From contig MEDY01000178.1 in the NCBI GenBank assembly GCA_001724265.1, positions 1 to 56,445 of the forward strand: DNA of 56,445 nucleotides. The letters are read 5' to 3'. Below are positions 11,779 through 22,168 of this stretch, piece by piece. The translations under genes and the position numbers were made by a program. The notes under the pieces are model-generated. The model saw only the letters and a program-made list of their open reading frames with translations, had not been told where the DNA came from and ran no database searches. This DNA is from Rhizaria sp. SCN 62-66. Its lineage: Eukaryota; Rhizaria, unplaced. Positions within the stretch are counted from its first letter, which is position 1; each line of letters starts with the position of its first letter.

Positions 11779-14700
11779 TTGCTCCCAGTGAGGCTGCTTA
11801 CGGGCAGACGCAGAGTTGACAGCAGCCGAATTGACGCTCGTGTTGCTGCTGCTCGGCGCAGCGGCGGCTTCAGTAGCTGCTGTTGCCGCGGCAGCGGCTG
11901 CAGCGGCGGCGGCGACCTCGGCGAGCCTTGCCTCGACCAACTTGCGGCGCTGCACGTGCCTCAACTCGAGCGGGGAGCCGACGTAGCTTGCATCATTAGA
12001 GCCAGCGTTAGAGCTAAAGCTAGAGCTAGAGCTCAATGACTGCAACTGAGACTGCGCCTGGGCCAGGGAAAGCAGCGACTGCGAGCTAGTCAGAGAGCGC
12101 TTAGATCCGGAGGCGCTGAGCGTGTAGTTGCCCAACGGCAACCCACTTACATTGCCGGCGTTGCCGCTGTGTAAGTAGGCGGCCGAAGCAGACGCCTTAA
12201 GCAGCTGCTGCTGCTGTTGCTGCTGCCTCTGGCTAAACTGTCCCTGCGCAAGCTGCTGCTCTTGCTCTTGCAACTGAGGCTGGGGAGGCTTCGGCTTGAG
12301 CTTGCTCCCGCCGCCCGCGCCGCCGCTGCCAGCGCTGTTGATACTGCCGCTGCCGCTGCCAGAGCCCGCGCCCGCGGCGGTGCTAGCCGGGGGCAGCGGG
12401 GCGAGGCGCGCGGCGGCGGCGAGGTCGAGCCGAGCGCGCTCGGCTAGCGCGGCCATCTGCGCCAACAGCTCGCAGGGGTCCGCGCCGAACAGCGCGTTGT
12501 GCTGCGGCGGCGACTGCGCCGGCTGCGGCTGCTGCTGCTGGGTGGTGTTGCTGTTGTTGTTACTGCCCGCGTTAGCAGTGGCGGTGGCGGCGGCAGCGGC
12601 GGCGGAGATGCGGGCAAACACATCGCTCACACTCACGTTGCCGGTCTCAGCATTAGCACGCGTGTTTGCGCTAGCGTTCGCATTGGTGGTGTTGTTGTTG
12701 CTGTTATTGTTATTGCTGTCGCCGAAGCTGGAGCTGGCGGCAGCGGAGGCGGCGGCGGCGACGGCCGCGATGTCATCGAGGGAGACAGGCACCGGCGCCG
12801 CGGTCCACGACGGCAGACGCCAGTCGTCCTGCTGCTGCAACTGCGCAGAGCCCGTTTGCTGCTGTTGCTGCTGCTCAGTGGCGGCACTCTGCATGGGCTT
12901 CGCAGTCGCGGCGCCGGCGTTCGGCGGGGTTGCGAAGCTGGCCGTCTTAATCTTGCCATGCGCAGAGCTACTGCTGCTGCTAGAGCTCGAGCTGTTGTTC
13001 GCGCCATAAGCGTTGTTGTTTGAGAGGTACTGCGCGGCAAAGATGGCGGCCCACTGCAGCTCCCACACCTTGGCCTCGCCGCCGACCCAGTCGTCGAGCC
13101 ACTCGCTCCCACTGCTAGCGTTCGGAGCACTCGCCGCGCTCTCGCTGGGGGCGCTCGCCGCGGTCACGCCGCTAGAGGAGCTGCCCGCGTTCGGATTTGC
13201 CTGAGTGTTAGCATGAGCGTTTGCATTAGTGTTTGCACTGGCAGTGTTGTTGGCAGTCTCGGCGTCAACCTCGGCCTGAGGCTCGGCAGCCACGTCAGTC
13301 TCAGCGTCACTCTGCTGTTGCTGTTGTTGCTGCTGCTTTTGTTGCGGCTAAGGCTGCTGCTTTGCCGGGGACGGCGGCAACAGCGGGCACGGAACTGCGT
13401 TGGTCGCGTTGACGGCCAGAGCGGGCTGCAGCAGCGCCTGGTAGTACGACAACGACGACAACTGACCCTGTTGGCCCTGCGACTGCTGCTGCTGCTGCTG
13501 AGCGTTGGTGATTGCACTCGCACTAGACGCGTTAGCGTTGTGGTTGTTGTTGTTGCTTTGCTGGAACTCTTGCCAGCGCTGCAGAGCGCGAGCAGTGCTC
13601 AAGACGCCTACTGCGGCGTTACTAGCATTCGCACTCGCACTGTTGTCGCCTGAACCAGTCACTGACTGCTGCTGCTGCTGCTGCTGCTGCTGGTTGTGGT
13701 TGTTACTGCTGTTGCTGTTGTTGCCGCTGTTTGTGCTCGTGCTGCTCGCCGTGGTGATGACGGCCGCCGCGGCCAGGAGCGCGACCCGTTTCAGCACCGC
13801 GTCCAAAGTTAAGCCGTCGCCCTGCTCACAGTCGCCGCCCTGCTGTCCACAGTCATCGGTGCTAGAGCTAGAGCGGTTGTCGCCATCAACTTTTCCGCTG
13901 CCCTTGGCCGCGCTGCCGTTGGTCGGGGGCGGCGGCGGGGGCAGTGGACACAGAGAGAGCTGCAGTTGCTGCTGCTGTCCGCGCTGCTGCTGCTGTGCGG
14001 TGGAGCTGGTGCCGTTGCGCTGCAGCTGCGGCTGCGCGTGGAGATTCGCCTGCGAGCCGAAGCTGCGGCTCAGGCTCATATCGCCAGCATTGCCATTGCC
14101 ATCGCCGTTGCCGTCGCCGTCGTCGGTGTCGGCGTGGGTCGCGGCGTAGACGTCGTTGCCTTCGCCGTTGTCGCTGTCATCGCCGTCGCCAACATTCGCA
14201 CTCCTTTGCTGCTGTTTACTGGCCTGGCCGGCGTCATGCGTGTTGGCGGTAGGGTGCGAAGCCAAGGGCACACCCATTTTATCGGTCCTGGTGCGCGAGC
14301 GTGTCTCTTTCTTCTGCGCGCGCGTCACCATCACGTTCTCGTAGCCCAGCACGGCCGCCTTACGGGGCACAATGAAGCCTACAAAGACGGAACATCGCAA
14401 AAATGGCCAAGAGCATGAATATCATAAAAGAGCGGAGGCGTGAGTTATGAATCCACAAGCATCATATACAGAGGTATTAAATACAAACATGATATGAACG
14501 ATAAACACAGTATTGCATGTTTCGCGAGCTCTTACGAGTTATGTTCAACTTGACGTGTTTTGCTCAGACTTTGCAACGTACCTGGGATGGCGCCCGCGCG
14601 CGCCGAGTCGGCGGCCGCCAGCAGGGCCAGCGCGCTCGCGCCGCTGCCGCCGGAGCCGCCAGAGCCCGCGCTCGCGGTGGCGCCGACGTTCGCGCCGCCC

Positions 14701-14902
14701 TGGGGGCCGTGACCGTGGCTGTGGCCGTAGAGCGTCGCGGTCGATGGCGACATAGCGAGTTTGGCGCTCGAGATCGAGCTCGTCAGCGGGTGGTAAAACC
14801 GCGGGTCCTCCGGGTGCGTAACTCGGTTGTCGAAGTTCCACTCAGACGCCGCGCCTGCGCCCGCCGCGCTAGGGCCAGAGCCGCTGCTGACAGTGGCGCC
14901 GG

Positions 14903-14939
<37 letters not shown>

Positions 14940-15251
14940 GATGGAGGCACCGCGGCGCGGGGGCGGGGGTCCGGCCGAGACAGGCACGGACGGCGCGAGA
15001 TAGAGGTGCAGCGCGGCGGTGGAGGCGGAAGACGCGGAGCCGTCGTTGTAGTGCGCGCGCGTCGCCCCCGCAGCGCCGCCGCCGCCGCTGCTGGTGCCGG
15101 CGGGCTGGGAGAGCGGCGGCAGGAACGCCGGCGGCGGATGCTGCGGGCGCAGGTGCGAGGCCGAGGCGCCCGCGGGGGGCTGCGGGCGACCCGGGGGGCT
15201 GTTGTCGCGGCGCAGCTTGAGCTTGGGGCCCTTGCCGGAGGAGATGATCAT
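7340..15251 (-). CDS. Giant low-complexity protein with in-frame UAG codon
   Basis: Three exons on the minus strand (15251-14582, 14378-9733, 9535-7340) give 2,503 residues, ending in TAA. Splices are phase 1 (CCA G|GTACGT to TAG|GC) and phase 0 (GAG|GTGCGT to CAG|GAT). Codon 567 (13348-13350) is TAG. It lies in a Gln-rich tract, and the frame continues for more than 1,200 codons in exon 2 beyond it with the same Gln/Asn/Ser/Ala character. The protein has poly-Ser, poly-Gln and poly-Ala runs, an Arg/Glu-rich charged helix just after the last junction, and a long Lys-Ala-Glu/Asp-Ala repeat region. The tail is acidic and Ser/Pro-rich and ends in alternating Asp/Met. I recognise no domain; scaffold or coiled-coil roles are guesses. 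The start is the first in-frame ATG before AT-rich DNA and is less certain than the exons. Confidence 0.75.
11737..11783. repeat. CTG/TTG (CAG/CAA) trinucleotide tract, poly-Gln
   Basis: An uninterrupted run of CTG with a few TTG on the plus strand reads as CAG/CAA glutamine codons in the minus-strand gene. It is a typical slippage-prone microsatellite. Confidence 0.9.
13348..13350 (-). other. In-frame TAG, probable sense codon (Gln)
   Basis: On the minus strand the local reading is CAG CAG CCT TAG CCG CAA CAA, that is QQP-x-PQQ. A single C-to-T change from CAG would give it. There is no AT-rich intron-like sequence or donor/acceptor pair that would remove it. Confidence 0.7.
13668..13692. 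repeat. CTG (CAG) trinucleotide tract, poly-Gln
   Basis: A pure CTG run on the plus strand encodes glutamine in the minus-strand gene, about 300 nt upstream (in coding direction) of the in-frame TAG. Confidence 0.9.
14903..14936. repeat. CTG (AGC frame) tract, poly-Ser
   Basis: The same repeat unit as the poly-Gln tracts, but read in the AGC frame, so it encodes a run of serine in exon 1 of the minus-strand gene. Confidence 0.9.
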
Positions 15252-15787
15252 GCGCAGAACGGGACTTGAAGCGCGGCGGGTGCGGGATGCGGCGGGAAAG
15301 GGCGGGGAGACGGGCCGCTGGGGATAGTGTTGCTGCGAGTAGAAAACAAGGGCTACAGCTGCAGGAAAACCGTCACTGCAAAAGAAAAGAATTGTTTCAA
15401 ATAATTCAAAACACGATTGTAAGAATACCGCCATTAACATTTAAACAGAGATTTGATGAACGAGATAATCTTATTCTCGGGATGATGGCCAGGTGCACAA
15501 GACGACCGTTATTTTTCTCGGCCGACCTCCAGACCACCGCCTCAGTCGCGAGGCTTAAGTTGTACAGACTCTCATGCCTTATATTGACCGATAATGTTGC
15601 ATTTGCAACAACTGCGCAAAAGAAGGATGCAAAATATCATATATAATTTTTACTCATACCGACCGTGCTCGCCTTTCCTTGTCAACTCTTCCTTGCAGTC
15701 TTTCTCTCGCCACACGCTCGTCCCCCATCAGCCCTGTCCCCGCGCCCGCTCAGTGCCCGCTTCCCCGCACGCGCGCCCGCCCGCTCC
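15252..15787. other. Divergent intergenic region
   Basis: This separates two divergently transcribed low-complexity genes and must hold both promoters. On the minus side a CTATCCCCAG acceptor-like site lies about 75 nt upstream of ATG 15251. On the plus side a CTTCCTTGCAG site lies about 90 nt upstream of ATG 15788. No TATA box or other element could be assigned confidently. Confidence 0.5.
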
Positions 15788-18499
15788 ATGTCTTCCTCAT
15801 CTACGAGCGGCCCTTCCGTGCGTGCGCTGATTGTGCTGGACCCGAGCACGCAGGCCTCGGCCGTGCTGCGCGTCTACCCCCCGTCCGCCACCTTCAACCC
15901 AGCCTCGAGCAGCACCAGCAACATCAACGCCAGCGCCGCGGGCGCCAACGGCAATGCGCTTGTGCCCGTCTCGGGCGCCGGCGCGGCGGCGGGCGGCGGC
16001 GGCAGCCCCGGCGGCGCGGGCGCAGGCCTGCTCGCCTCCGTGCCCTCCAAGGCAACCAACGCTTCCGCGGCCGCCGGCTCCGGCTCCAGTCTGCGCCGCC
16101 CCAGCTCGGGCTACGACCCGAACGCCGGCGCTGGCGGCTCCGGCGCGGGCGGGGGCGGGGGCGTGCAGTCGCTGTCATCGCTGTACCAGGCGCAGGCGCA
16201 GTGGGAGGCCACCGTGCGCGCATCACGGTTCACCAACAGCGCTAACAACAGCAACAGCTCTAGCAACGGCAACCATGGCACCACGAGTTCAAGCCCTGTC
16301 GGCCCGAACAGCGGCAATGGCGCTGTCGGAAGGCTCACTGCGTATCCCAACGTCCAGCCCCCGACTGCCGCGATGAATCCAACAAACGCAACCAACGGTG
16401 GCGGCGGCGGCGGCGGCGGCGGGGCGGTTGCAACTGTGACGGCCTCATCTGCCGCAGCTGTCGCGGCCGCTGCGAACAACGTCTACCGGGCCGACGCGGC
16501 TGCTCTTGCACACGCGTACGGCATCGACACCGCCTCCGCCACACAGCAACAACAGCTGCAGCTGGCCTATGACAACAACAACAGCAGCAGCAGCGGTGGC
16601 AGCATTGACCCTACCGAGAGCAGCAGCAGCCACGCTAGCGACGGTCCCGACGACTTGCGCGCGCTGCTGCAGTCCGAGAAGCTCTCCTACCAGCGCTCGC
16701 GCGTACAGGCGGCCTCTGCCTCGCTGTCCGCGGCCGAGGCATCGCTGACGGCGCGCCGCGTGGCGCTCGCCAGGGCTGAGGCCGCGGCCGCGGACGCGGC
16801 GGCGCGCGCGCAGGCCGACGCCGAGGCCGCGGCGGAGCGCGCTCGGCTCGGCGCCGAGGGGCCTGTCGCCGTCATCGTCGACCGCAGGCGGCCTAACTTC
16901 GGGCACGGCGGCGCGGCGCACGGCCACGGGCACGGGTACTACGGGCCTCAAGCAGCTGTCGGCCCGGCCGGTCAAAGTAACGGCTATGACCTGAATAGCG
17001 GTTACTACAACTACAACAACAGCAGCAGTAGTAACGCTCCTCAGTACTATAACAACCCCGACTACGCGGCTAACAGCTACCAGAGCGGGGACCACCGGTA
17101 CTTCACTAGTGGTAGTCACGGCGGCCACAGCGACTACGTTGCGGCCGCGCTTGTGGCGAGCCAGGGCGGCATGGGCACTTACACCGTCAGCCCCTTACAT
17201 CCCTTGAACGACCCCTTACAGGCCGCGAACCGCACGTACACGCTCGGCGCTGCGCCCCCACTTACATCTGCGCCAACCACTTACCCTGGCACTGGCGCGA
17301 ACTACGGCAACAACAACGCCAACAGCGCTGCCTCTAGCTCTAGCTCTAACTCGAGTCACATCAGTGGCAGCAACGCCAGTGCCAGCGCCGCGGCCGCCGC
17401 ACTGCCTCTGCCGCGGCCGCTGCAGCTGTCGGCGCTGTCCTCTGCCTTCGCGGCGACGCAGGAGGCGGTGATTCTCGCCGACGCCGCCGCGCCACCCGCG
17501 CTGCGCGCCACGGGCCACGCACGCGCCGCCCCGACCGCGGCCGCCTACGCCTCCGCCAGCCACCACAGCCTCGTCCCCGCCGGCGCCAGCGCCAGCGCCA
17601 GCGCCAGCGCCAGCGCCAGCGCCAGCGCCAGTGGCAGCGCAGGTGCCAATAGCAATGGCAGCAGCAGCAGCAGCGGCAACGGCAACGGCGCTGTTATGGT
17701 AGGGAACGGCAACGGCGGCAGCTTAGTCGCGAGTGCGAGCGCGAGTGCGTTATCAGGCTCTAGCTCTGGCTCTGGCTCTAATCTCGGCTCTGTGGTCGCC
17801 GCGACCGGCGCTGGCGCTGGCGCTGGCAATAGCGTCAGTGGGCCGATGCAGTGGCAGTGGCAGGGGCGCGGGCAACAGAGCTTCACCAGCGTTAACAACG
17901 GAGCTACTTACACCGGTGTAAGTAGTCCTGGAATGTACTCTGCTGCCCCTGTCCCTGCGAGCAGCAACGCCAGCAGTGATTTCTACTGGCTGCAATCGCA
18001 GACTCAACCTCAGCTGCATTCGCATTCGCAGCTCCAAGTCCAGTCGCACCCACAGGGCTCTGGCGATGTCTACTCGCAAAACACGTACAGTAACAACGGC
18101 CACGGCAGCGGCAACGGCAACGGCGGCGCTTACCCTGTCAGCGGCACCGATTACAGTGTGGGGAACAAGGCCTACGGCTCCGGCTACGCTGTCAATGGCA
18201 ACGGCAACTACACTGGCGGCGATAGCTCTATGGGTGTTTATAATAGCGCCAACAGCTTCGGAGGCTATAATCATTACCCGCAGCAGCAGCAACAGCAACA
18301 ACAACAGCAGCAGCAGTATTACGCCAACAGCAGCAATGGCTATGGCGGCAGTACTGGCGGCTACGGCTCTCACCCCACCAGCTACGGCAACTACACCAGC
18401 GGTGCTGGCTATGGCGCCGGTAGCAACGCCGGCTACGGCAGCGGGGGCTCGGTCACTGCCGCCGCTGGGGGCCGCGTTGTCGGCCTGCGCTACCATTAA
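15788..18499 (+). CDS. Prion-like Ser/Gly/Asn/Tyr-rich protein, function unknown
   Basis: A single exon of 903 residues from ATG 15788, ending in TAA. The N-terminus (MSSSSTSGPSVRALIVLDPS) is the least repetitive part and is followed by Gly/Ser/Ala-rich sequence. Residues about 288-358 form a charged Ala-rich helix, probably a coiled coil. Residues about 598-615 are alternating Ser-Ala encoded by a GCCAGC tandem repeat. The C-terminal third is rich in Asn, Gly, Ser, Tyr and Gln, with a poly-Gln run near 831 and Gly-Tyr-Gly repeats, resembling prion-like domains of RNA-granule proteins. No RNA-binding domain is visible. The open frame continues upstream of the chosen ATG, so an earlier start cannot be excluded. 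The biased GC-rich codon use and long uninterrupted frame support a real gene. Confidence 0.7.
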   Translation: MSSSSTSGPSVRALIVLDPSTQASAVLRVYPPSATFNPASSSTSNINASAAGANGNALVPVSGAGAAAGGGGSPGGAGAGLLASVPSKATNASAAAGSGSSLRRPSSGYDPNAGAGGSGAGGGGGVQSLSSLYQAQAQWEATVRASRFTNSANNSNSSSNGNHGTTSSSPVGPNSGNGAVGRLTAYPNVQPPTAAMNPTNATNGGGGGGGGGAVATVTASSAAAVAAAANNVYRADAAALAHAYGIDTASATQQQQLQLAYDNNNSSSSGGSIDPTESSSSHASDGPDDLRALLQSEKLSYQRSRVQAASASLSAAEASLTARRVALARAEAAAADAAARAQADAEAAAERARLGAEGPVAVIVDRRRPNFGHGGAAHGHGHGYYGPQAAVGPAGQSNGYDLNSGYYNYNNSSSSNAPQYYNNPDYAANSYQSGDHRYFTSGSHGGHSDYVAAALVASQGGMGTYTVSPLHPLNDPLQAANRTYTLGAAPPLTSAPTTYPGTGANYGNNNANSAASSSSSNSSHISGSNASASAAAAALPLPRPLQLSALSSAFAATQEAVILADAAAPPALRATGHARAAPTAAAYASASHHSLVPAGASASASASASASASASGSAGANSNGSSSSSGNGNGAVMVGNGNGGSLVASASASALSGSSSGSGSNLGSVVAATGAGAGAGNSVSGPMQWQWQGRGQQSFTSVNNGATYTGVSSPGMYSAAPVPASSNASSDFYWLQSQTQPQLHSHSQLQVQSHPQGSGDVYSQNTYSNNGHGSGNGNGGAYPVSGTDYSVGNKAYGSGYAVNGNGNYTGGDSSMGVYNSANSFGGYNHYPQQQQQQQQQQQQYYANSSNGYGGSTGGYGSHPTSYGNYTSGAGYGAGSNAGYGSGGSVTAAAGGRVVGLRYH
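17581..17631 (+). repeat. GCCAGC hexanucleotide tandem repeat
   Basis: About eight tandem copies of a GCCAGC unit encode alternating Ala-Ser in the surrounding gene. Confidence 0.9.
17904..17925. repeat. 22-bp perfect palindrome within coding sequence
   Basis: The half-site CTACTTACACC is followed directly by its reverse complement. It lies inside the Ser/Tyr-rich gene and encodes ordinary residues; its role is unknown. Confidence 0.85.
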
Positions 18500-18963
18500 G
18501 CGCATTGGCGCGCTTTAAAGAACAATATGAGTCAAGCGCTGTTGTCGACATCGTTATCACTTCTACTTTTTAGTTACATAGCTCACGTTTCACCTTTTCA
18601 TGAAAGTAACACAAATCAATACATCAATCAGTTTTGCTAACGTGTTAGTTCTATTTGTGCAATAATTATCAAAATCAATCAGTGTCATATCACACAAACT
18701 ATCTCGCGCAGACGCATCTAAACAATGAATATAAACTCAATCCCTTTCCTTTCGCTGACGCACATCGAGCATGTGCAATCCTTTCTCACGTGCATACATC
18801 TCAACAGATCTCCAATCTATCCATCGATCGATCGATCGAAATAAGACAGAAGTCTGACAGCGACGTGCCCAAGAGGACTGAGTCACGGCCACTGCCTCAC
18901 ACAATCGCTTACTGACAACTGTCTCCCAGTCACCCACTCACTCTTCTGCGGCTCCGCCATGCG
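18500..18963. other. Intergenic between convergent 3' ends
   Basis: AT-rich DNA between the prion-like gene and the kinase gene. It holds a short (ATCG)4 run at 18823-18838. No gene was recognised. Confidence 0.6.
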
Positions 18964-21141
18964 TCACTCGACGCCGCCGTAAGCTCCGGCAAGGCCGTCG
19001 CAGTCCATCGAGCGCATGCGCCTCTCAGCCAAGTCCCGCGCGCGGCCGGCACGGTAGGCGTCTGCGTCAAAGCCTCCAAAGTAGGGGTGTTTGAGGGCCT
19101 CGTCGGCCGTGATGCGCCGTAGCGGATCCAACGTGAGCATCTGCACCAGCAGGTCCACGCCCTCGGACGGCAACGAGGGCACGAAGTGGCCCAAGGGCTT
19201 GCCTGGTTGGCGAGGCACGAGAGGCGAGAGACGAGAGAGCAAAGGAAACACAATCGTGTGGCATTTAGGTGTTATTGTGGTGAGCAAGTGAGTGATATAC
19301 ATCGCGTTTCTCAACATTGGATCAACATAAACAATCAAAAAATGAGATTACAATTGAATAAAGCGTGGTAGTCAGGTACCTGGGCCGTGCTCAACGATCT
19401 TGATGTAGATGCTCGCCAGCGGCAGCGCCGAAAAGCCGGGCCAGTTAGCCTCGGTGGGCGCGCCGACGATGGAGAAGATCTTCTTCACGACTTCCATCTC
19501 GGTCTGCGCGGCGAATATGATCTCGCGGGAGATGAACTCGGCGAACACGGCCCCCGCGCCCCAGACGTCCGAGGGATACGAGTACTGCTCCGAGCCCAGC
19601 ATGACCTCGGGCGCGCGGTACAGCGCCGTACACCGGCGCGCTGTAATCGGCCGTGCCGACTGCTCCACGGGCCGCGACATGCCGAAGTCGGCGAGCTTGA
19701 GCGTGAACGAGTCGAGGAACAGGAGGCAGTTGGAGGGCTTGAGATCGCGGTGCAGCAGCCCGTTAGCGTGGAGACAGGCCAAGCCGCTCAGCATGTCGTG
19801 CAGAAACAGCTATAGACATACACAGAGAGCATAGAGCGTAGAGGCACACACAGGGGCAGACGCATGCAAAATAGAAAACACACAATGGGGTGTTTTGAAA
19901 TAGAAAATGAGTACATTCAGTGTGTCATTGTTGTCGAGTTTACGGAGTAATGTTGGGCGTTGAACAGAAGCGGTAGCGTAATACGCAAGTAATTGATAAA
20001 ATAATTACGGCAGAAAGAATGATAGATATGCTTTGCGATTCATTCCATTCTCTTACGCCTCGTGGTCACAGGAGCAGACCGTACCTTGCAGTCCGCTTCG
20101 GTGAAGGGGTACTTTTTGATCGCGTCGGTCATGGTGTGGTTCGCGAGCTCAAGCACGATGTTCAGCGACTTGGCGCCAGCGGACCTGGCGGCCTGGCACT
20201 CGACGTCTGTCCGCGGCTGACTCCAGAACGTGTCGAGATACCTACACAGGAACAAAACAGAATATAACAGCGTCACACATGTTAGCCCGTCGATCAAGCA
20301 CGCAATTACTTGTAACCGCAGCACAGCAAAGGGACACACAAAAACCCACACAGCTTGTACAAAGTTACATCGACAAGAAACATCGCAATTTTAGGAGTCT
20401 GCAATGGTACATAACGTTTGCAATGATATAATCGTAGTATGAGACTTACTTGACAATGTTTGGATGGTCCAGCGTTCTGAGGACCGAGATTTCCCTCAAT
20501 GCGTCGTTTTGCGTGCAGTAGTCCATGGCGATGTCGAGTCGCTTGATGGCAACGGAGCGCACGACGTGCGTTGTGCAGTGCGTGCTGATCGCTGAGGACA
20601 CATGGCCGTACGCGCCGCGGCCGATAGGGCTCTCGGCCTCGTACCTGAACTCGCTCACACGTGGCCATTGCCACTGCGCCTGCGCCTGCGCCCGCGCGTG
20701 GAGATGCTGCACCGGGGCCGGGGCCGGGGCCGGGACCGGGGCCGGAGCGGGGGCCGGAGCGGGGGCATGGGCGGGGGTGAAGTCGCGGCTGCCGGCGGCC
20801 GTGGCCGTGACAGCTGTGATCGAAGCGGCGGCGCTCACATCGCAAGCCTCGCCCGAGTCGGCGCTGCCGCTGCTGCTGGGGGGCTGGCCATCGGAGACGC
20901 GGCGGGAGCGCTTAACGCGAGGGTCAGCGGTGCTGTCGTCGTCGTGGGTTTGACCATTGCTGCTGCTGTTGGGCTCTCCCGTGGCAGCGGCGTCGGTGGG
21001 GCGGGAGGACGGAGGGGCGTTCGCGATGTTGTTGCTCTGATGAGAGGCGAGTGCGCTTGTGTCCTCAGTGTTGACTCGCGGGCCATCCAAAGAGTCGCTT
21101 GCGCAATCTGTGGGCAAGGCGCTGGGGGCCGTGCGCTTCAT
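18964..21141 (-). CDS. CDK-like (CMGC) serine/threonine protein kinase
   Basis: Four exons (21141-20450, 20241-20085, 19809-19380, 19202-18964) give 505 residues, ending in TGA. About 165 N-terminal residues are low-complexity, with a KRSRR basic cluster and a Pro-Ala repeat. The kinase domain shows the Gly loop GRGAYGHV (174-181), the VAIK lysine (200), a helix-C glutamate in DALREIS (217), HRDLKPSN (303-310) and DFG (324-326). It also has a T-loop leading to ALYRAPEVML and the CMGC-type SDVWGAGAVFAEF. HRD, DFG and VAIK are intact, so it should be active. The cyclin-contact PSTAIRE helix is divergent (TQNDALREIS), so it is better called CDK-like than a named CDK. The substrate is unknown. 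Intron 1 uses GTAAGT, the only such donor among the 24 introns. All junctions join conserved kinase sequence. Confidence 0.92.
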
Positions 21142-22168
21142 TTGAGATCAAACAGTCGTGTCAGACGCTGGGGAAGAGGGGCTTGGTGGCTGAAGGAAAG
21201 GGCGGTGTGGAAAAGGAGGATATGAGAGTTGAAGTATCAATTTTCAAGAATATTAATTATAATAAATGCACAAAAGCACGCTGGAAATCTATATTCCCTT
21301 GGGAATCTTTAGTGTCGGGATCTGCGCGAAGTTTAGTATCGTCCAAATGTCGAGAGATGAGCCGACATCTGTTAGGCGACCCATTGGCAAGCGTTTATCC
21401 CAAAGATTGCCACGGGGTTATCATACATACATGTAAGCAATTGTACCAAATTAAACGGATATGCAAAATTAAAAGTCTAGTTATCCGACGCCAAATTGCA
21501 GTTATCTTTCTGTGGCTTTGACATATTGGCCGGATTCGAGGTCTGGCCGAGTCCGTTGTCAGTCATTGTCTTGTGGCGCTCTTGGGGGACTGCCGGGGTG
21601 TAAGCATATATGACTAACACAAAATGTATCGCTATATGTTATACACTCACAGATTGTATGGTAGACGTTTTATATGGTGCTTTACCATAATTATACGCCC
21701 AATTAGCCGTTTTGTGCGATATGCATGTCATGTGTGCAGGGTGTTGGAGGGAATGCTACGAACAAATCGAGGGGATACACACTCAGGATCGAGACCATAA
21801 GAAAAATATTGCAATGTTGTAATGATAAAATAAGTTGTAAACACAATTAATGTGTATCATGCATGTGAAAGGTAAAATATGGCTTGAAGTACCACCAGAT
21901 ATGGGATACTCTTAACTGACTGAACTTGAAAAAATGTAGCGGACTCGACTCTCATTGGTACTAAAAACGCAAAACGATTCATTTAACTCATGAACGACTG
22001 CCAACGTTGCCCAGTCTTTTGTAAGGAGTGGTTTTGGTTGTGTAGCACTTATTAGGCTGTCGCGAACTGTCCACACACGCTCTGACACACCAAGTTGATG
22101 GCGGCGGACATTGCGTTGGGCGACAAGATGCTTCGATGCCGAGCGCAATGCAGCAAATGTCAATGTGA
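21142..22168. other. Intergenic upstream of the kinase gene
   Basis: About 1 kb of AT-rich DNA between the 3' end of the Ser/Gln-rich gene and the kinase start. A CTCTTCCCCAG acceptor-like sequence lies 26 nt upstream of the kinase ATG. No RNA gene or open frame of coding character was seen. Confidence 0.6.

Noticed and set aside
13348-14378. Treating the sequence before the first TAG as a separate gene
   Set aside because: The downstream piece is in the same frame, has no ATG or promoter-like DNA before it, and shares its composition.
21520-21560. Possible tRNA-like GGATTCGAGGTC segment
   Set aside because: No matching acceptor, D-arm or anticodon stem could be folded around it by eye.
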